This document shows, in pieces, positions 42,957-49,791 of a stretch of 49,791 nucleotides of DNA. The notes beneath the pieces are model-generated. The model did not search any database, was not told where the DNA came from, and saw nothing but the letters and a program-made list of their open reading frames with translations. This DNA comes from Alphaproteobacteria bacterium (GTDB lineage: Bacteria; Pseudomonadota; Alphaproteobacteria; UBA6615): NCBI GenBank assembly GCA_002727315.1, contig PBWR01000014.1, forward strand, positions 1 through 49,791, given 5' to 3'. Positions within the stretch are counted from its first letter, which is position 1, and every line of letters begins with the position of its first letter. The position numbers were made by a program, and so were the translations under genes.

Positions 42957-44264
42957 TCAGCTGCCGAACATGGTGTTGGGTAGGATCAGGGCAATTTCCG
43001 GGAACACGACCAGGATCACCACGCCGAGCAGCATGGCAAACCAGAACGGCCAGATTCCCCGGAAGATCGTGTTCAGCGGCACACCGTCGGCAATCCCCTT
43101 CACGACGAACACGTTGACGCCCACCGGCGGCGAGATCAGGCCCATCTCCAACGCGATCACCATCATGACGCCAAACCAGATCATATCGACCCCGAGGGGT
43201 TCGATGATCGGCTGAATCAGCGGCACGGTCAGCACCAGGATGGCGAAGCCTTCCAGGAAGGTGCCGAGCACGATGAACATGATCAGGAAAGCGATCACGA
43301 TCTCCATGCCGGTGAAGCCCTGCTCGCCAACCCACGTTGAGAGGGCGAAGGTAATGCCGGTGAAGCCGACGAAGGTCTTGAAGACGAAGGCGCCGAACAG
43401 AATCATGAACAGCGTGCCCGACGCCCGCAATTTGGAGGTGAAGACCTCCTTCATGTTGGGCCATGACACGGCCTTGCGGATGACCGTAACCACGAACGCC
43501 AGCGCCGCACCGATCCCCGCCGCCTCGATGGCGGAAAAGATGCCGGTATAGATACCGCCGATGGTCAGCACGACGATGCCGATGATCCAGCCCGCGCCGG
43601 CCAGCGCGCGCATGCGTTCGCCCATCGGGACGGCATCCGCGCCCTGGGGTGCCTTTGCCGGGTCGCGGGTTACGACTATCCAGATCGCCACCACGAACAG
43701 GAGGGTCAAGAGGATTCCCGGGAATACACCGGCGAGAAACAGGCGGCCGATGCTTTCCTCGGTCAGGATGGCATAGATCACGAAACCCGCCGATGGCGGG
43801 ATCAGGATGCCGAGGGTGCCGCCCGCCGCAATGGCGCCCGTCGCCAGGCCGTTGTCATAATTGTAACGCTGCATCTCTGGCAACGAGACACGCCCCATGG
43901 TCAAGGCCGCGGCCAGCGACGAACCCGATAGGGCCGAAAATCCAGCACACCCGACGACCGTGGCCGAGGCGAGACCACCCTTCATATGGCCGAGCCAGAC
44001 ATTGGCCGCCTTGTAGAGATCGCGGCTCATGCCCGAGGCCCCGGCCAGGTTCCCCATAAGCACGAATAGCGGAATGATGATCAGCGGGAAGTTGGCCGCT
44101 TCTGCAAAAATCTCCCCTGCCAGCGTTGGTATCGCGGCGACCGGCCGAATGGCATAGATCCCGACGGTACCGATCAGCATCATCGTCAGGCCGACCGGCA
44201 TGCGGATGAACAAGAGGATGAAAAGCGCGATAAACCCGATTAACGCTATCGTTTCGCGATCCAT
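42957..44264 (-). CDS. dctM: TRAP transporter large permease subunit (DctM)
   Basis: The 435-aa protein is the large membrane subunit of a tripartite ATP-independent periplasmic transporter, with about 12 hydrophobic segments. It shows SSLAAALTMGRVSLPEMQRYNYDNGLATGAIAAGGTLGILIPPS split as: AAALTMGRVSLPEMQ, YDNGLATGAIAAGGTLGILI and PPSAGFVIYAI, and a late block GLISPPVGVNVFV. These are the DctM signature regions. The start overlaps the end of dctQ (TGATG). It works with DctQ and DctP to import an acid with a sodium gradient; substrate unknown. Confidence 0.95.
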   Translation of the reverse strand: MDRETIALIGFIALFILLFIRMPVGLTMMLIGTVGIYAIRPVAAIPTLAGEIFAEAANFPLIIIPLFVLMGNLAGASGMSRDLYKAANVWLGHMKGGLASATVVGCAGFSALSGSSLAAALTMGRVSLPEMQRYNYDNGLATGAIAAGGTLGILIPPSAGFVIYAILTEESIGRLFLAGVFPGILLTLLFVVAIWIVVTRDPAKAPQGADAVPMGERMRALAGAGWIIGIVVLTIGGIYTGIFSAIEAAGIGAALAFVVTVIRKAVSWPNMKEVFTSKLRASGTLFMILFGAFVFKTFVGFTGITFALSTWVGEQGFTGMEIVIAFLIMFIVLGTFLEGFAILVLTVPLIQPIIEPLGVDMIWFGVMMVIALEMGLISPPVGVNVFVVKGIADGVPLNTIFRGIWPFWFAMLLGVVILVVFPEIALILPNTMFGS

Positions 44265-44794
44265 CAGTCGCCGATCTCGTTGGGGTCTTCACCCCGCCAG
44301 TGGACAACGCCGGTAAACAGCTGAACCAGCAGGTGGAGGGAGTAGAACAACAGTGCCACCCCCAGGAAATGATAGAACCAGGTGTGCTCGATACTCAGGT
44401 TTTCCGTGATGCACGCTTCCTCGAACCCGCAGGCCTTGGTCCACAAGGCATAGGCCGCCAGGCCGGTGATCGACAGCGCCATCAGCCGCATCACCGCATC
44501 GGTGTAGCGGGTAGCCGAACGGCCGAAGAACTTGGTGATCACATCGACAGCAACGTGGGAATTGTTGCGCGCGCCATAGGCGACCGAGCAGGCCGCGACG
44601 ACAGCGAGCACCAGCACCGAGATATCGTCGATGCCAAATATCGGATCGTTGAGCGCATAACGCCAGAACACGGCGATCAGGATGTTCGCCATCAGGACGC
44701 ACACGCCGATCGCCCCGAGCACGGCGAACAGCCCGGCCAGACGGCCGAGCTGTTCGTCGGCCCAGTGCAGGACCTTGTTCTGCGGCGCGGGCAC
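44264..44794 (-). CDS. dctQ: TRAP transporter small permease subunit (DctQ)
   Basis: The 176-aa protein has four hydrophobic segments and the block NSHVAVDVITKFF, typical of DctQ, the small membrane subunit. The start is GTG 44794, with only two bases between it and the dctP stop; AGGACAGGG in the end of dctP is a plausible ribosome site. It overlaps dctM at its end by one base. DctQ bridges the substrate-binding protein and DctM. Confidence 0.92.
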   Translation of the reverse strand: MPAPQNKVLHWADEQLGRLAGLFAVLGAIGVCVLMANILIAVFWRYALNDPIFGIDDISVLVLAVVAACSVAYGARNNSHVAVDVITKFFGRSATRYTDAVMRLMALSITGLAAYALWTKACGFEEACITENLSIEHTWFYHFLGVALLFYSLHLLVQLFTGVVHWRGEDPNEIGD

Positions 44795-44796
44795 GC

Positions 44797-45798
44797 TTAG
44801 CTGCCCTGTCCTTTCATCTTGCTGATCATGGCACCGATGGTCGTGTCACCGACTGGCTTCTTCGCCAGTTCGGCCATGACCGCGTCGACTTTGGCCTGGA
44901 ACTTGGCCTTCTCGGCGTCGGACAGCTCGATCATCTCGTTGCCGTTTTTCTTCGCCGCACCAATGCCGCGGGCTGATGCCGCGTCATAGGCCTTGCCCGC
45001 CCCCAGTGAAAGCTCGGTGCTGGCCGCCGCATCGACCCAGCCCTTCTCTTCGTCCGAAAGGCCGTTATAGACATCCTTGTTCATCAAAAGGACGAAGGCG
45101 GAACCCGAACCCGGGAACCAGGTGGTCACATAGTTGGCCGGCTCAAACAGCTTGAAGGCGCCAATGGCCGAAGGATCGATCATGATTCCGTCGATCACGC
45201 CGTTGGCGAGGTTCTGGTTGATCACCGTGACTGGCTGAGCCACCGCGCTGGCGCCCAAGGCCTCGACAATCGGCACATCGGACTTAGACGTCACACGGAT
45301 CTTCATGCCCGCAAGGTCCTCGAGCGAGCGCACCGCTTTGTCCTTGGTAATCAGGACCGGCGGGGCGTTGGCCCAGATGGCGATCACCTTGGCGTTGTAC
45401 TCTTTCTCCAACTCACCGCGCACACGCTGCATGGCCTCGGTGCACGAGAAGGCCGAATCACACAGGTCCGGTAGACCCATGACGTTCGTCTTCGGGAACA
45501 CATCGGCCGTGTAACCCGGCAGCGTGAAGATAATATCGGCGACACCGTTCAGCAGGATCGAATACTGCTTCGGCGGCACCTTGTTCAGTGCGCCGCCCGG
45601 GAACTGCTTCACGATCAGCTTGCCGCCGGAAAGTTCCGCCAGCTTTTCTCCGAAAGGACCCATCACACCCGCATTCATCGGATGTTTGGGGCCCATGAAA
45701 TAGGCGAGTGACAATTCGTCGGCCGACGCCGTCGAAGTAGCAAACGCACCTGCCGCGGCGAAACCAGCGGCAATCGCAACTGACTTCAGTTTATTCAT
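44797..45798 (-). CDS. dctP: TRAP transporter substrate-binding protein (DctP)
   Basis: The 333-aa protein has a signal peptide (MNKLKSVAIAAGFAAAGAFA, cut after ASA) and is periplasmic. Family blocks include GPKHPMNAGVMGPFGEKLAEL, the ligand-gripping Arg in LAGMKIRVTSKSDVPIVEALGASAV and FEPANYVTTWF. The Arg binds a carboxylate in DctP relatives, so the ligand is probably an organic acid. ATG 45798 follows GGGAGGATC, an excellent ribosome site. It leads the dctP-dctQ-dctM operon. Confidence 0.95.
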   Translation of the reverse strand: MNKLKSVAIAAGFAAAGAFATSTASADELSLAYFMGPKHPMNAGVMGPFGEKLAELSGGKLIVKQFPGGALNKVPPKQYSILLNGVADIIFTLPGYTADVFPKTNVMGLPDLCDSAFSCTEAMQRVRGELEKEYNAKVIAIWANAPPVLITKDKAVRSLEDLAGMKIRVTSKSDVPIVEALGASAVAQPVTVINQNLANGVIDGIMIDPSAIGAFKLFEPANYVTTWFPGSGSAFVLLMNKDVYNGLSDEEKGWVDAAASTELSLGAGKAYDAASARGIGAAKKNGNEMIELSDAEKAKFQAKVDAVMAELAKKPVGDTTIGAMISKMKGQGS

Positions 45799-46267
45799 CT
45801 GATCCTCCCAGAATTTACCAACCGCTCGACGCGAGGCGCCGAAGATGAGAACACCACACCAATGCGAACAATTTGCAATGTCAATTATTGTGATGCCAAA
45901 GTGGAAAACATATTTTACACGAGTTGTTGAAGCTGAAATCGTAAATGCAACGTGCGGGCAGGAAAGATGTACCGATCGTGGAACCGGCGCGTCCCATCTG
46001 ATCCCTGACCGCGGGAACCGCCCGGGTCTGGATGTCCTTGCTCGCCATCTTGGCCATCATGGCCCTGACGGTCCAGTTCCAGCCCGACGGGACGAGCTTC
46101 TTCCGGGTATCGCTGCCACGCTGCGCAACGGCCGCTGCCTGAACAGCATTCGGAAGCGCGCACGGCCGATTGCGCCGCGTGCGGCGGACGAGTACCAATG
46201 ATTTTCCTGCACGCCAATCAACCGGATTGTCCTTTCGTTCACCCAAACCCGGTTTCCGTCGACCGCG
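45799..46267. other. Intergenic region with TRAP promoter but no supported gene
   Basis: The left 130 bases are AT-rich by the standards of this window and hold the leftward dctP promoter (TTGACA-like at 45879-45884, but a poor -10). ACAAT and ATTGT arms at about 45868-45891 may be an operator. The remainder has only a short rightward membrane-like stretch (MSLLAILAIMALTVQFQ near 46034) that has no start context; I do not call it a gene. Confidence 0.4.
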
Positions 46268-47143
46268 ATGACCGTTGCCCCCTCCAACGAGCTGACACCA
46301 CGCGCACGCCTGGACGCCATAGCGACCATGTGTTTCGCCTCCCTGTGCTTTATCGCCATGCACGGCTTCATCAAGACGGTGCGCGGCGACGTCCCCATCG
46401 CGTTGATCATCTGGTCGCAATATCTCTTCCAGGCAATTCTCCTGACGACCCTACTGGGACCGCGCCTGTCACGCGTTGTCACAACACAGCTCTTTGGCCT
46501 GCAGATCGTGCGCGCGCTCACCCTGATGGCGACGGTCAGCCTCATGTTTGTCGCCGTCGGCCTGATGCCGCTGGCCGAAGCGATCGCGATCGGCTTTGTT
46601 GCCCCCTTGATCATCGCGGGCGCCTCGGCGCTGTTCCTCAAGGAACGAGTCACAGCCAAGCATTGGGCGGCCATCCTGGTCGGCTTTGGCGGTGTTTTGA
46701 TCGTCATCCGACCAGGCACCAGCGTGTTCGACACGGCCTCGCTCGTGCCACTCGCCGCGGCCATTTGCGCGGCGACCTATCAGACTCTGACCCGGCCAAT
46801 TAGCCAGGCGGTATCATCGACATCGTTGCTCTATACCGCAACCCTTGTCGGGCTTGCAGCCTCGTCAATGGCCCTGCCGTTCTTCTGGGTGACACCCAGC
46901 CTCATCGCCATCGCCTATCTGGCGGCCGCAGCATGCCTTGGTGCCGCGGCGCATTTTCTGTTGATCCGGGCCTACCAGGCGGCCCCCGCCTCGCTGGTGG
47001 CACCCTTCTCCTATAGCGAGCTGATCTGGGCTTCGGCCATCGGCCTGGCTGTGTTCGGCGATGTGCCCGATGCCATGACCATCATCGGCGGCATGATCCT
47101 GGCCGCAAGCGGGCTCTACATCCTGCGCCGGCCGTCCACCTAG
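46268..47143 (+). CDS. EamA/DMT family transporter
   Basis: This is the second DMT-superfamily protein, 291 aa, with two EamA repeats and about ten helices. The first repeat shows FCFASL-like start (TMCFASLCFIAMHGFIK), the second AAHFLLIRAYQAAPASLVAPFSYSELIWA, a block common to the S-adenosylmethionine/riboflavin-like exporters of the family. A helix-edge GE pair is replaced by LKE. Predicted topology has both ends in the cytosol. The substrate cannot be assigned. It is not closely similar to the protein at 27989. Confidence 0.92.
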   Translation: MTVAPSNELTPRARLDAIATMCFASLCFIAMHGFIKTVRGDVPIALIIWSQYLFQAILLTTLLGPRLSRVVTTQLFGLQIVRALTLMATVSLMFVAVGLMPLAEAIAIGFVAPLIIAGASALFLKERVTAKHWAAILVGFGGVLIVIRPGTSVFDTASLVPLAAAICAATYQTLTRPISQAVSSTSLLYTATLVGLAASSMALPFFWVTPSLIAIAYLAAAACLGAAAHFLLIRAYQAAPASLVAPFSYSELIWASAIGLAVFGDVPDAMTIIGGMILAASGLYILRRPST

Positions 47144-47156
47144 CGGACCGCCGGAC

Positions 47157-47789
47157 CTAGTTCTGTCCCGCGGCTTCTCGAGCGGCTTTACGCTGCTCGA
47201 TTTCCGCCACCTCGGCCGCCGTCTTGCCCCACAGGGGCGGATCCTCGAGATAGGCTTCCTCCTCGGGCGTGGACACCCGGCCCAGAACGGCGTTGCGGTG
47301 TGGAAAGCGCCCGAATGTGCGGATCGCCTCGCGATGATCAAGTGCCGATTGGTAGGAGCGTTCCTCGCCCAGCGGTTCATACAAGGCACAGGCCCGATCC
47401 TGATCAGCCAGATCCTCGCTGTGCTCGAATGGCAGATATAGAAAAATTCGCTGCCACACGCCCTTGCCCCGATCATAACTGCGTTCCAGCGCCACACGGG
47501 CTATTTCGCGCGCCTTAGCGTCCGTCCCGAAGGCTCGTGGCGTACCCCGGTGAATGTTCCGCGGGAACTGGTCGAGCATGAGGATGAGCGCCAGGCAATC
47601 AGCCTCGTGGTCGACGAAGTGATCAAACGCACCACCGCCGGCCCGTTCCTGGCATTCGGCATAACGCGTGACCAGTTCGGCATCGAATTCCGGCGTGGAG
47701 CGAAACCAAACCTCCCGCTTCTCCATCTCGAGGGACGGATCGGCGTGACCGAACCAGAAAGTCAAAATATCGGTGCTCAAGGGGTCCAT
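47157..47789 (-). CDS. DUF924 family protein
   Basis: This 210-aa protein has the DUF924 pattern: TDILTFWFGHADPS near the start, the REVWFRSTPEFD block, LALILMLDQFPRNIHRGTPRAFGTDAKA, and FLYLPFEHSEDLADQ then HREAIRTFGRFPHRNAVLGR. The family is TPR-like and has no known activity, though the HxxxIxxFGRFPHRN block is conserved. ATG 47789 was chosen because the family starts there; TTG 47807 upstream is possible. It sits 14 bases after the isocitrate-lyase-family gene on the same strand. Confidence 0.92.
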   Translation of the reverse strand: MDPLSTDILTFWFGHADPSLEMEKREVWFRSTPEFDAELVTRYAECQERAGGGAFDHFVDHEADCLALILMLDQFPRNIHRGTPRAFGTDAKAREIARVALERSYDRGKGVWQRIFLYLPFEHSEDLADQDRACALYEPLGEERSYQSALDHREAIRTFGRFPHRNAVLGRVSTPEEEAYLEDPPLWGKTAAEVAEIEQRKAAREAAGQN

Positions 47790-47803
47790 GGCGGGAAATC
47801 CAC

Positions 47804-48661
47804 TCAATGTTCGTAACGGTCCTCGATGGCAGACCAGCGGGGCATCTCGACGATATCGAGATACTCCGGAAAGGTCAGCCCGGTATTGGCGAGCTTCAGC
47901 TCGCCGCTCTTGATATCGGCCAGGGTGTCGCGGATCGTGCGCGCCGTCAGCATCAGGGTCGTGATGCCGTAGCTCGCGATGCTGTAGCCGATCTCACCGA
48001 GCTCAGCTGGCGGCAACAAAGGAGTCACGCCGCCCTCGATCATGTTGGCCAGCTGGGGAACGGGCAGCGCCTCACAAATCCGCCGCATGTCCTCGACCGT
48101 GGTCGGCGCCTCGACGAATAGCGCATCGGCGCCAGCCTTCATGTAGCGCTCGCCTCGGCGCAGCGCCTCGTCGATCCCGTCGGTGGCAATCGCATCGGTG
48201 CGCGCAATGATGTAGGTCTCGGGATCGCGTCGCTCCCCGGCACATGCGCTGAGCTTTGCCTCCATCTCCTCGGCCGGGACAATCCGCTTACCGGCCATGT
48301 GACCGCAGCGTTTCGGCGCAAGCTGGTCCTCGATGAAGATCGCCTGCGCCCCGAGCTTCTCGTAATGGTTCAGTGAGTAGACGGCGTTCTTTACGTCGCC
48401 GTAACCCGTATCAACATCAACCAGACAGGGTAGATCGGTGACCGAGAGGATGTCGTGCACACCGGCGGAAATCTCGCCCAGCCCCAGCAGGCCGATATCG
48501 GGGACGCCGAAGCGCGCGCCGACAATCTGGAAGCCGCCGATCATGAAGGCATCGAAGCCAGTCTGCTCGATAATCCGAGCGGTCAGCGCGTCATGCGCGC
48601 CAGGTATCACGAGGGGTGAGCTTTCCTCGGCAAGCTGGCGGAAAGTTTTCGGCGCGGTCAT
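47804..48661 (-). CDS. Isocitrate lyase/PEP mutase family enzyme (methylisocitrate lyase or oxaloacetate decarboxylase-like)
   Basis: The 285-aa protein has the TIM-barrel pattern of the family: VIPGAHDALTARIIEQTGFDAFMIGGF, VDVDTGYGD with metal-binding Asp residues, and the active loop EDQLAPKRCGHMAGK with Cys119. The KRCGH form is that of lyases of isocitrate/methylisocitrate type, while PEP mutases lack the Cys. The late part (ALFVEAPTTVEDM) is normal. ATG 48661 follows GGAGGATGCC; an extension to 48685 is unlikely. Substrate choice between methylisocitrate, dimethylmalate and oxaloacetate is not clear. Confidence 0.9.
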   Translation of the reverse strand: MTAPKTFRQLAEESSPLVIPGAHDALTARIIEQTGFDAFMIGGFQIVGARFGVPDIGLLGLGEISAGVHDILSVTDLPCLVDVDTGYGDVKNAVYSLNHYEKLGAQAIFIEDQLAPKRCGHMAGKRIVPAEEMEAKLSACAGERRDPETYIIARTDAIATDGIDEALRRGERYMKAGADALFVEAPTTVEDMRRICEALPVPQLANMIEGGVTPLLPPAELGEIGYSIASYGITTLMLTARTIRDTLADIKSGELKLANTGLTFPEYLDIVEMPRWSAIEDRYEH

Positions 48662-48872
48662 GGCATCCTCCGGTTTGAGACCCAAACAGGGCTATACGCC
48701 ACTCGGCCCGGGCGCAAGCCACGATACATGAACCAGTTCCCTTGCCTTCGCCCCGTTCGGCCCGACAGTACCGACTTGATTTTCTAAGGTGAGGAACTAA
48801 TTTCATCGGGTCACAAACCCACGCATACGAACCTGGATTGGCCGGGTTGATGTTAGGAGGAAAGGGCCAAAC

Positions 48873-49658
48873 ATGCTGACGCTGCTGTCCCCTGCAAAAA
48901 AACTGAATATGGACCCGATCGAGACGCCCGTCCCGGTCACGCAACCTCGGCTGCACGACGATACGTTCGAACTCGCCACCGTCGCCAAATCCCAGACGGC
49001 GGAAGATCTGAAACGCCTGATGCATATCAGCGACAAGCTCGCGGACATTAACTTCGAACGGTTCCAAGCGTTCAAGCTGGATAACCGGAGCAATACCGCC
49101 AAGCCGGCCGGGCTGGCCTTCGACGGCGACGTCTATTGGGGCCTGGAGACGGACAGCCTGCCCGACGAGGCGCTGTCCTATGCGCAGGACCATTTGCGCA
49201 TTCTCTCAGGCCTTTACGGCGTCTTGCGGCCAATGGATGCAATCCAGCCGTATCGCCTCGAGATGGGTACCAAGATGGCGAATGGCCGCGGGAAATCCCT
49301 GTATGAGTTCTGGGGCACGCGCATTGCCGAACAGCTGAACGAAGACCTCGCCGATCATGACGATCCAACCGTGGTCAATCTCGCCTCGAATGAATACTTC
49401 AAGGCCGTGGACACCAAGGCGCTCGGGCAGACTGTGATCGGCGCGAAGTTCCTGAACGTGAAGGACGGCAAGGCCCGCTCCCTCATGTACTACGCCAAGC
49501 ATGCGCGCGGCGCGATGGCGCGCTGGATCATGGAGAACCGGGTGGACCGAGCGAAAGGTCTGAAGGACTTCGATGCCGCCGGCTACAAGCTGGACGCGAA
49601 GGCCTCGACGGATTCCGAGCTGGTCTTCACCCGCCCGCAGCCGCCCAAGAAGAGGTAA
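48873..49658 (+). CDS. yaaA: Peroxide stress protein YaaA (DUF328/UPF0246)
   Basis: YaaA binds DNA and lowers free intracellular iron under peroxide stress in E. coli, protecting DNA and proteins. The 261-aa protein begins MLTLLSPAKKLNMD, shows FDGDVYWGLE, DHLRILSGLYGVLRPMD and the block RLEMGTKMAN, then NLASNEYFKAVD. These match the family along its whole length. ATG 48873 is preceded by AGGAGGAAAG. It stands alone, with 211 bases upstream, in which no OxyR-like site is obvious to me. The product is cytosolic. Confidence 0.95.
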   Translation: MLTLLSPAKKLNMDPIETPVPVTQPRLHDDTFELATVAKSQTAEDLKRLMHISDKLADINFERFQAFKLDNRSNTAKPAGLAFDGDVYWGLETDSLPDEALSYAQDHLRILSGLYGVLRPMDAIQPYRLEMGTKMANGRGKSLYEFWGTRIAEQLNEDLADHDDPTVVNLASNEYFKAVDTKALGQTVIGAKFLNVKDGKARSLMYYAKHARGAMARWIMENRVDRAKGLKDFDAAGYKLDAKASTDSELVFTRPQPPKKR

Positions 49659-49718
49659 GCCGTTACCAGACGGGTTAGCATTCGCTCGAGGATTCGAACG
49701 TCTGAATTCGGAGATAAA

Positions 49719-49791
49719 TGGCGGAGGGAGAGGGATTCGAACCCTCGATACGGGGTTACCCGTATAACGATTTAGCAAACCGTCGCCTTCA
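49719..49791 (-). tRNA. tRNA-Ser (GCU anticodon), 5' end beyond the window
   Basis: Reading leftward, the visible 73 bases run from near the end of the D-loop to the encoded CCA. The anticodon arm is ACGGT-TTGCTAA-ATCGT with GCT in the loop. The long variable arm, typical of class II tRNAs, is TACGGG-TAAC-CCCGTA. The T-arm is GAGGG-TTCGAAT-CCCTC, followed by the 3' acceptor strand TCCCTCC, G and CCA (49719-49721). The 5' acceptor strand and part of the D-arm lie outside. It reads AGC and AGU codons. It stands convergent with yaaA, as tRNA genes near strand switches are common insertion sites. Confidence 0.93.

Noticed and set aside
46034-46142. Short rightward frame with a membrane-like stretch (MSLLAILAIMALTVQFQ)
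   Set aside because: There is no ribosome site, no recognised family, and composition beyond the helix is not protein-like.
49658-49791. Integrated element attached at the tRNA-Ser gene
   Set aside because: No integrase, direct repeat or change in base composition is visible on the side that lies in the window.

Overview
The window is GC-rich, densely coded DNA with strong purine-rich ribosome binding sites. It looks like the chromosome of a free-living proteobacterium, most likely an alphaproteobacterium of the Rhodospirillales type. The indications are a bactofilin/M23 pair, MetZ for sulfur assimilation, a TRAP transporter, many dioxygenases, amidases and TIM-barrel catabolic enzymes, GTP-type PEP carboxykinase, and a DksA-like zinc finger next to pyruvate kinase. 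GlnRS is present, which only some alphaproteobacteria have. The assignment is by gene style only; no rRNA is present. I see no phage, insertion sequence, CRISPR array or intact secretion system.

Layout. 1-1.8 kb: bactofilin (cut by the window edge) and an M23 peptidase. 1.9-3.2 kb: a cobalt-type nitrile hydratase whose beta subunit is split into two genes. 3.5-5.2 kb: a TetR regulator divergent from an extradiol-type dioxygenase, with two palindromic operators between them. 5.3-12 kb: housekeeping genes (glnS, a frameshifted peroxiredoxin, an AtzH/HpxZ-like protein, pckG, pyk, a DksA-like protein). 12-16.6 kb: SDR, a four-domain rhodanese divergent from a cysteine-dioxygenase-like cupin, and an M20 peptidase. 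16.6-21.2 kb: a leftward operon of two paralogous alpha/beta hydrolases, a DapA-like aldolase/lyase and a sugar-isomerase-like TIM barrel that seems to use an ATT start; a shrunken Kef antiporter lies between the hydrolases. 21.4-24.1 kb: crotonase, small secreted protein, flavin reductase and CmcJ/NvfI-like oxygenase. 24.3-29.9 kb: secreted protein, cupin, TauD dioxygenase, metZ with a DUF1737 protein, EamA exporter and MDR oxidoreductase. 30.8-40.3 kb: polysaccharide deacetylase, Gfo/Idh/MocA dehydrogenase, C45 acyltransferase, amidase, an unrecognised 310-aa protein, and a rightward operon of a dihydroxyphthalate-decarboxylase-like protein, GMC oxidoreductase and amidohydrolase. 41.4-49.8 kb: PPOX flavoprotein, YqaE, a TRAP transporter, EamA, DUF924, a PEP mutase/isocitrate lyase-family enzyme, yaaA, and a tRNA-Ser(GCU) cut by the right edge.

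The less ordinary material is a set of gene fossils: the 3' end of a histidine kinase abutting a PhnE permease broken by a TAG and a frameshift (29.9-30.85 kb); a broken DUF4168 gene; a decayed Nif11-like RiPP precursor with a Thr/Ser-rich core (40.9-41.3 kb); and an Asp/Glu racemase-family gene with two TAG codons (42.2-42.9 kb). Together with the Kef remnant and two single-base frameshifts elsewhere, they suggest a genome losing accessory functions, although some indels could be assembly errors. The most notable systems are the three-polypeptide nitrile hydratase and the Nif11 fossil.
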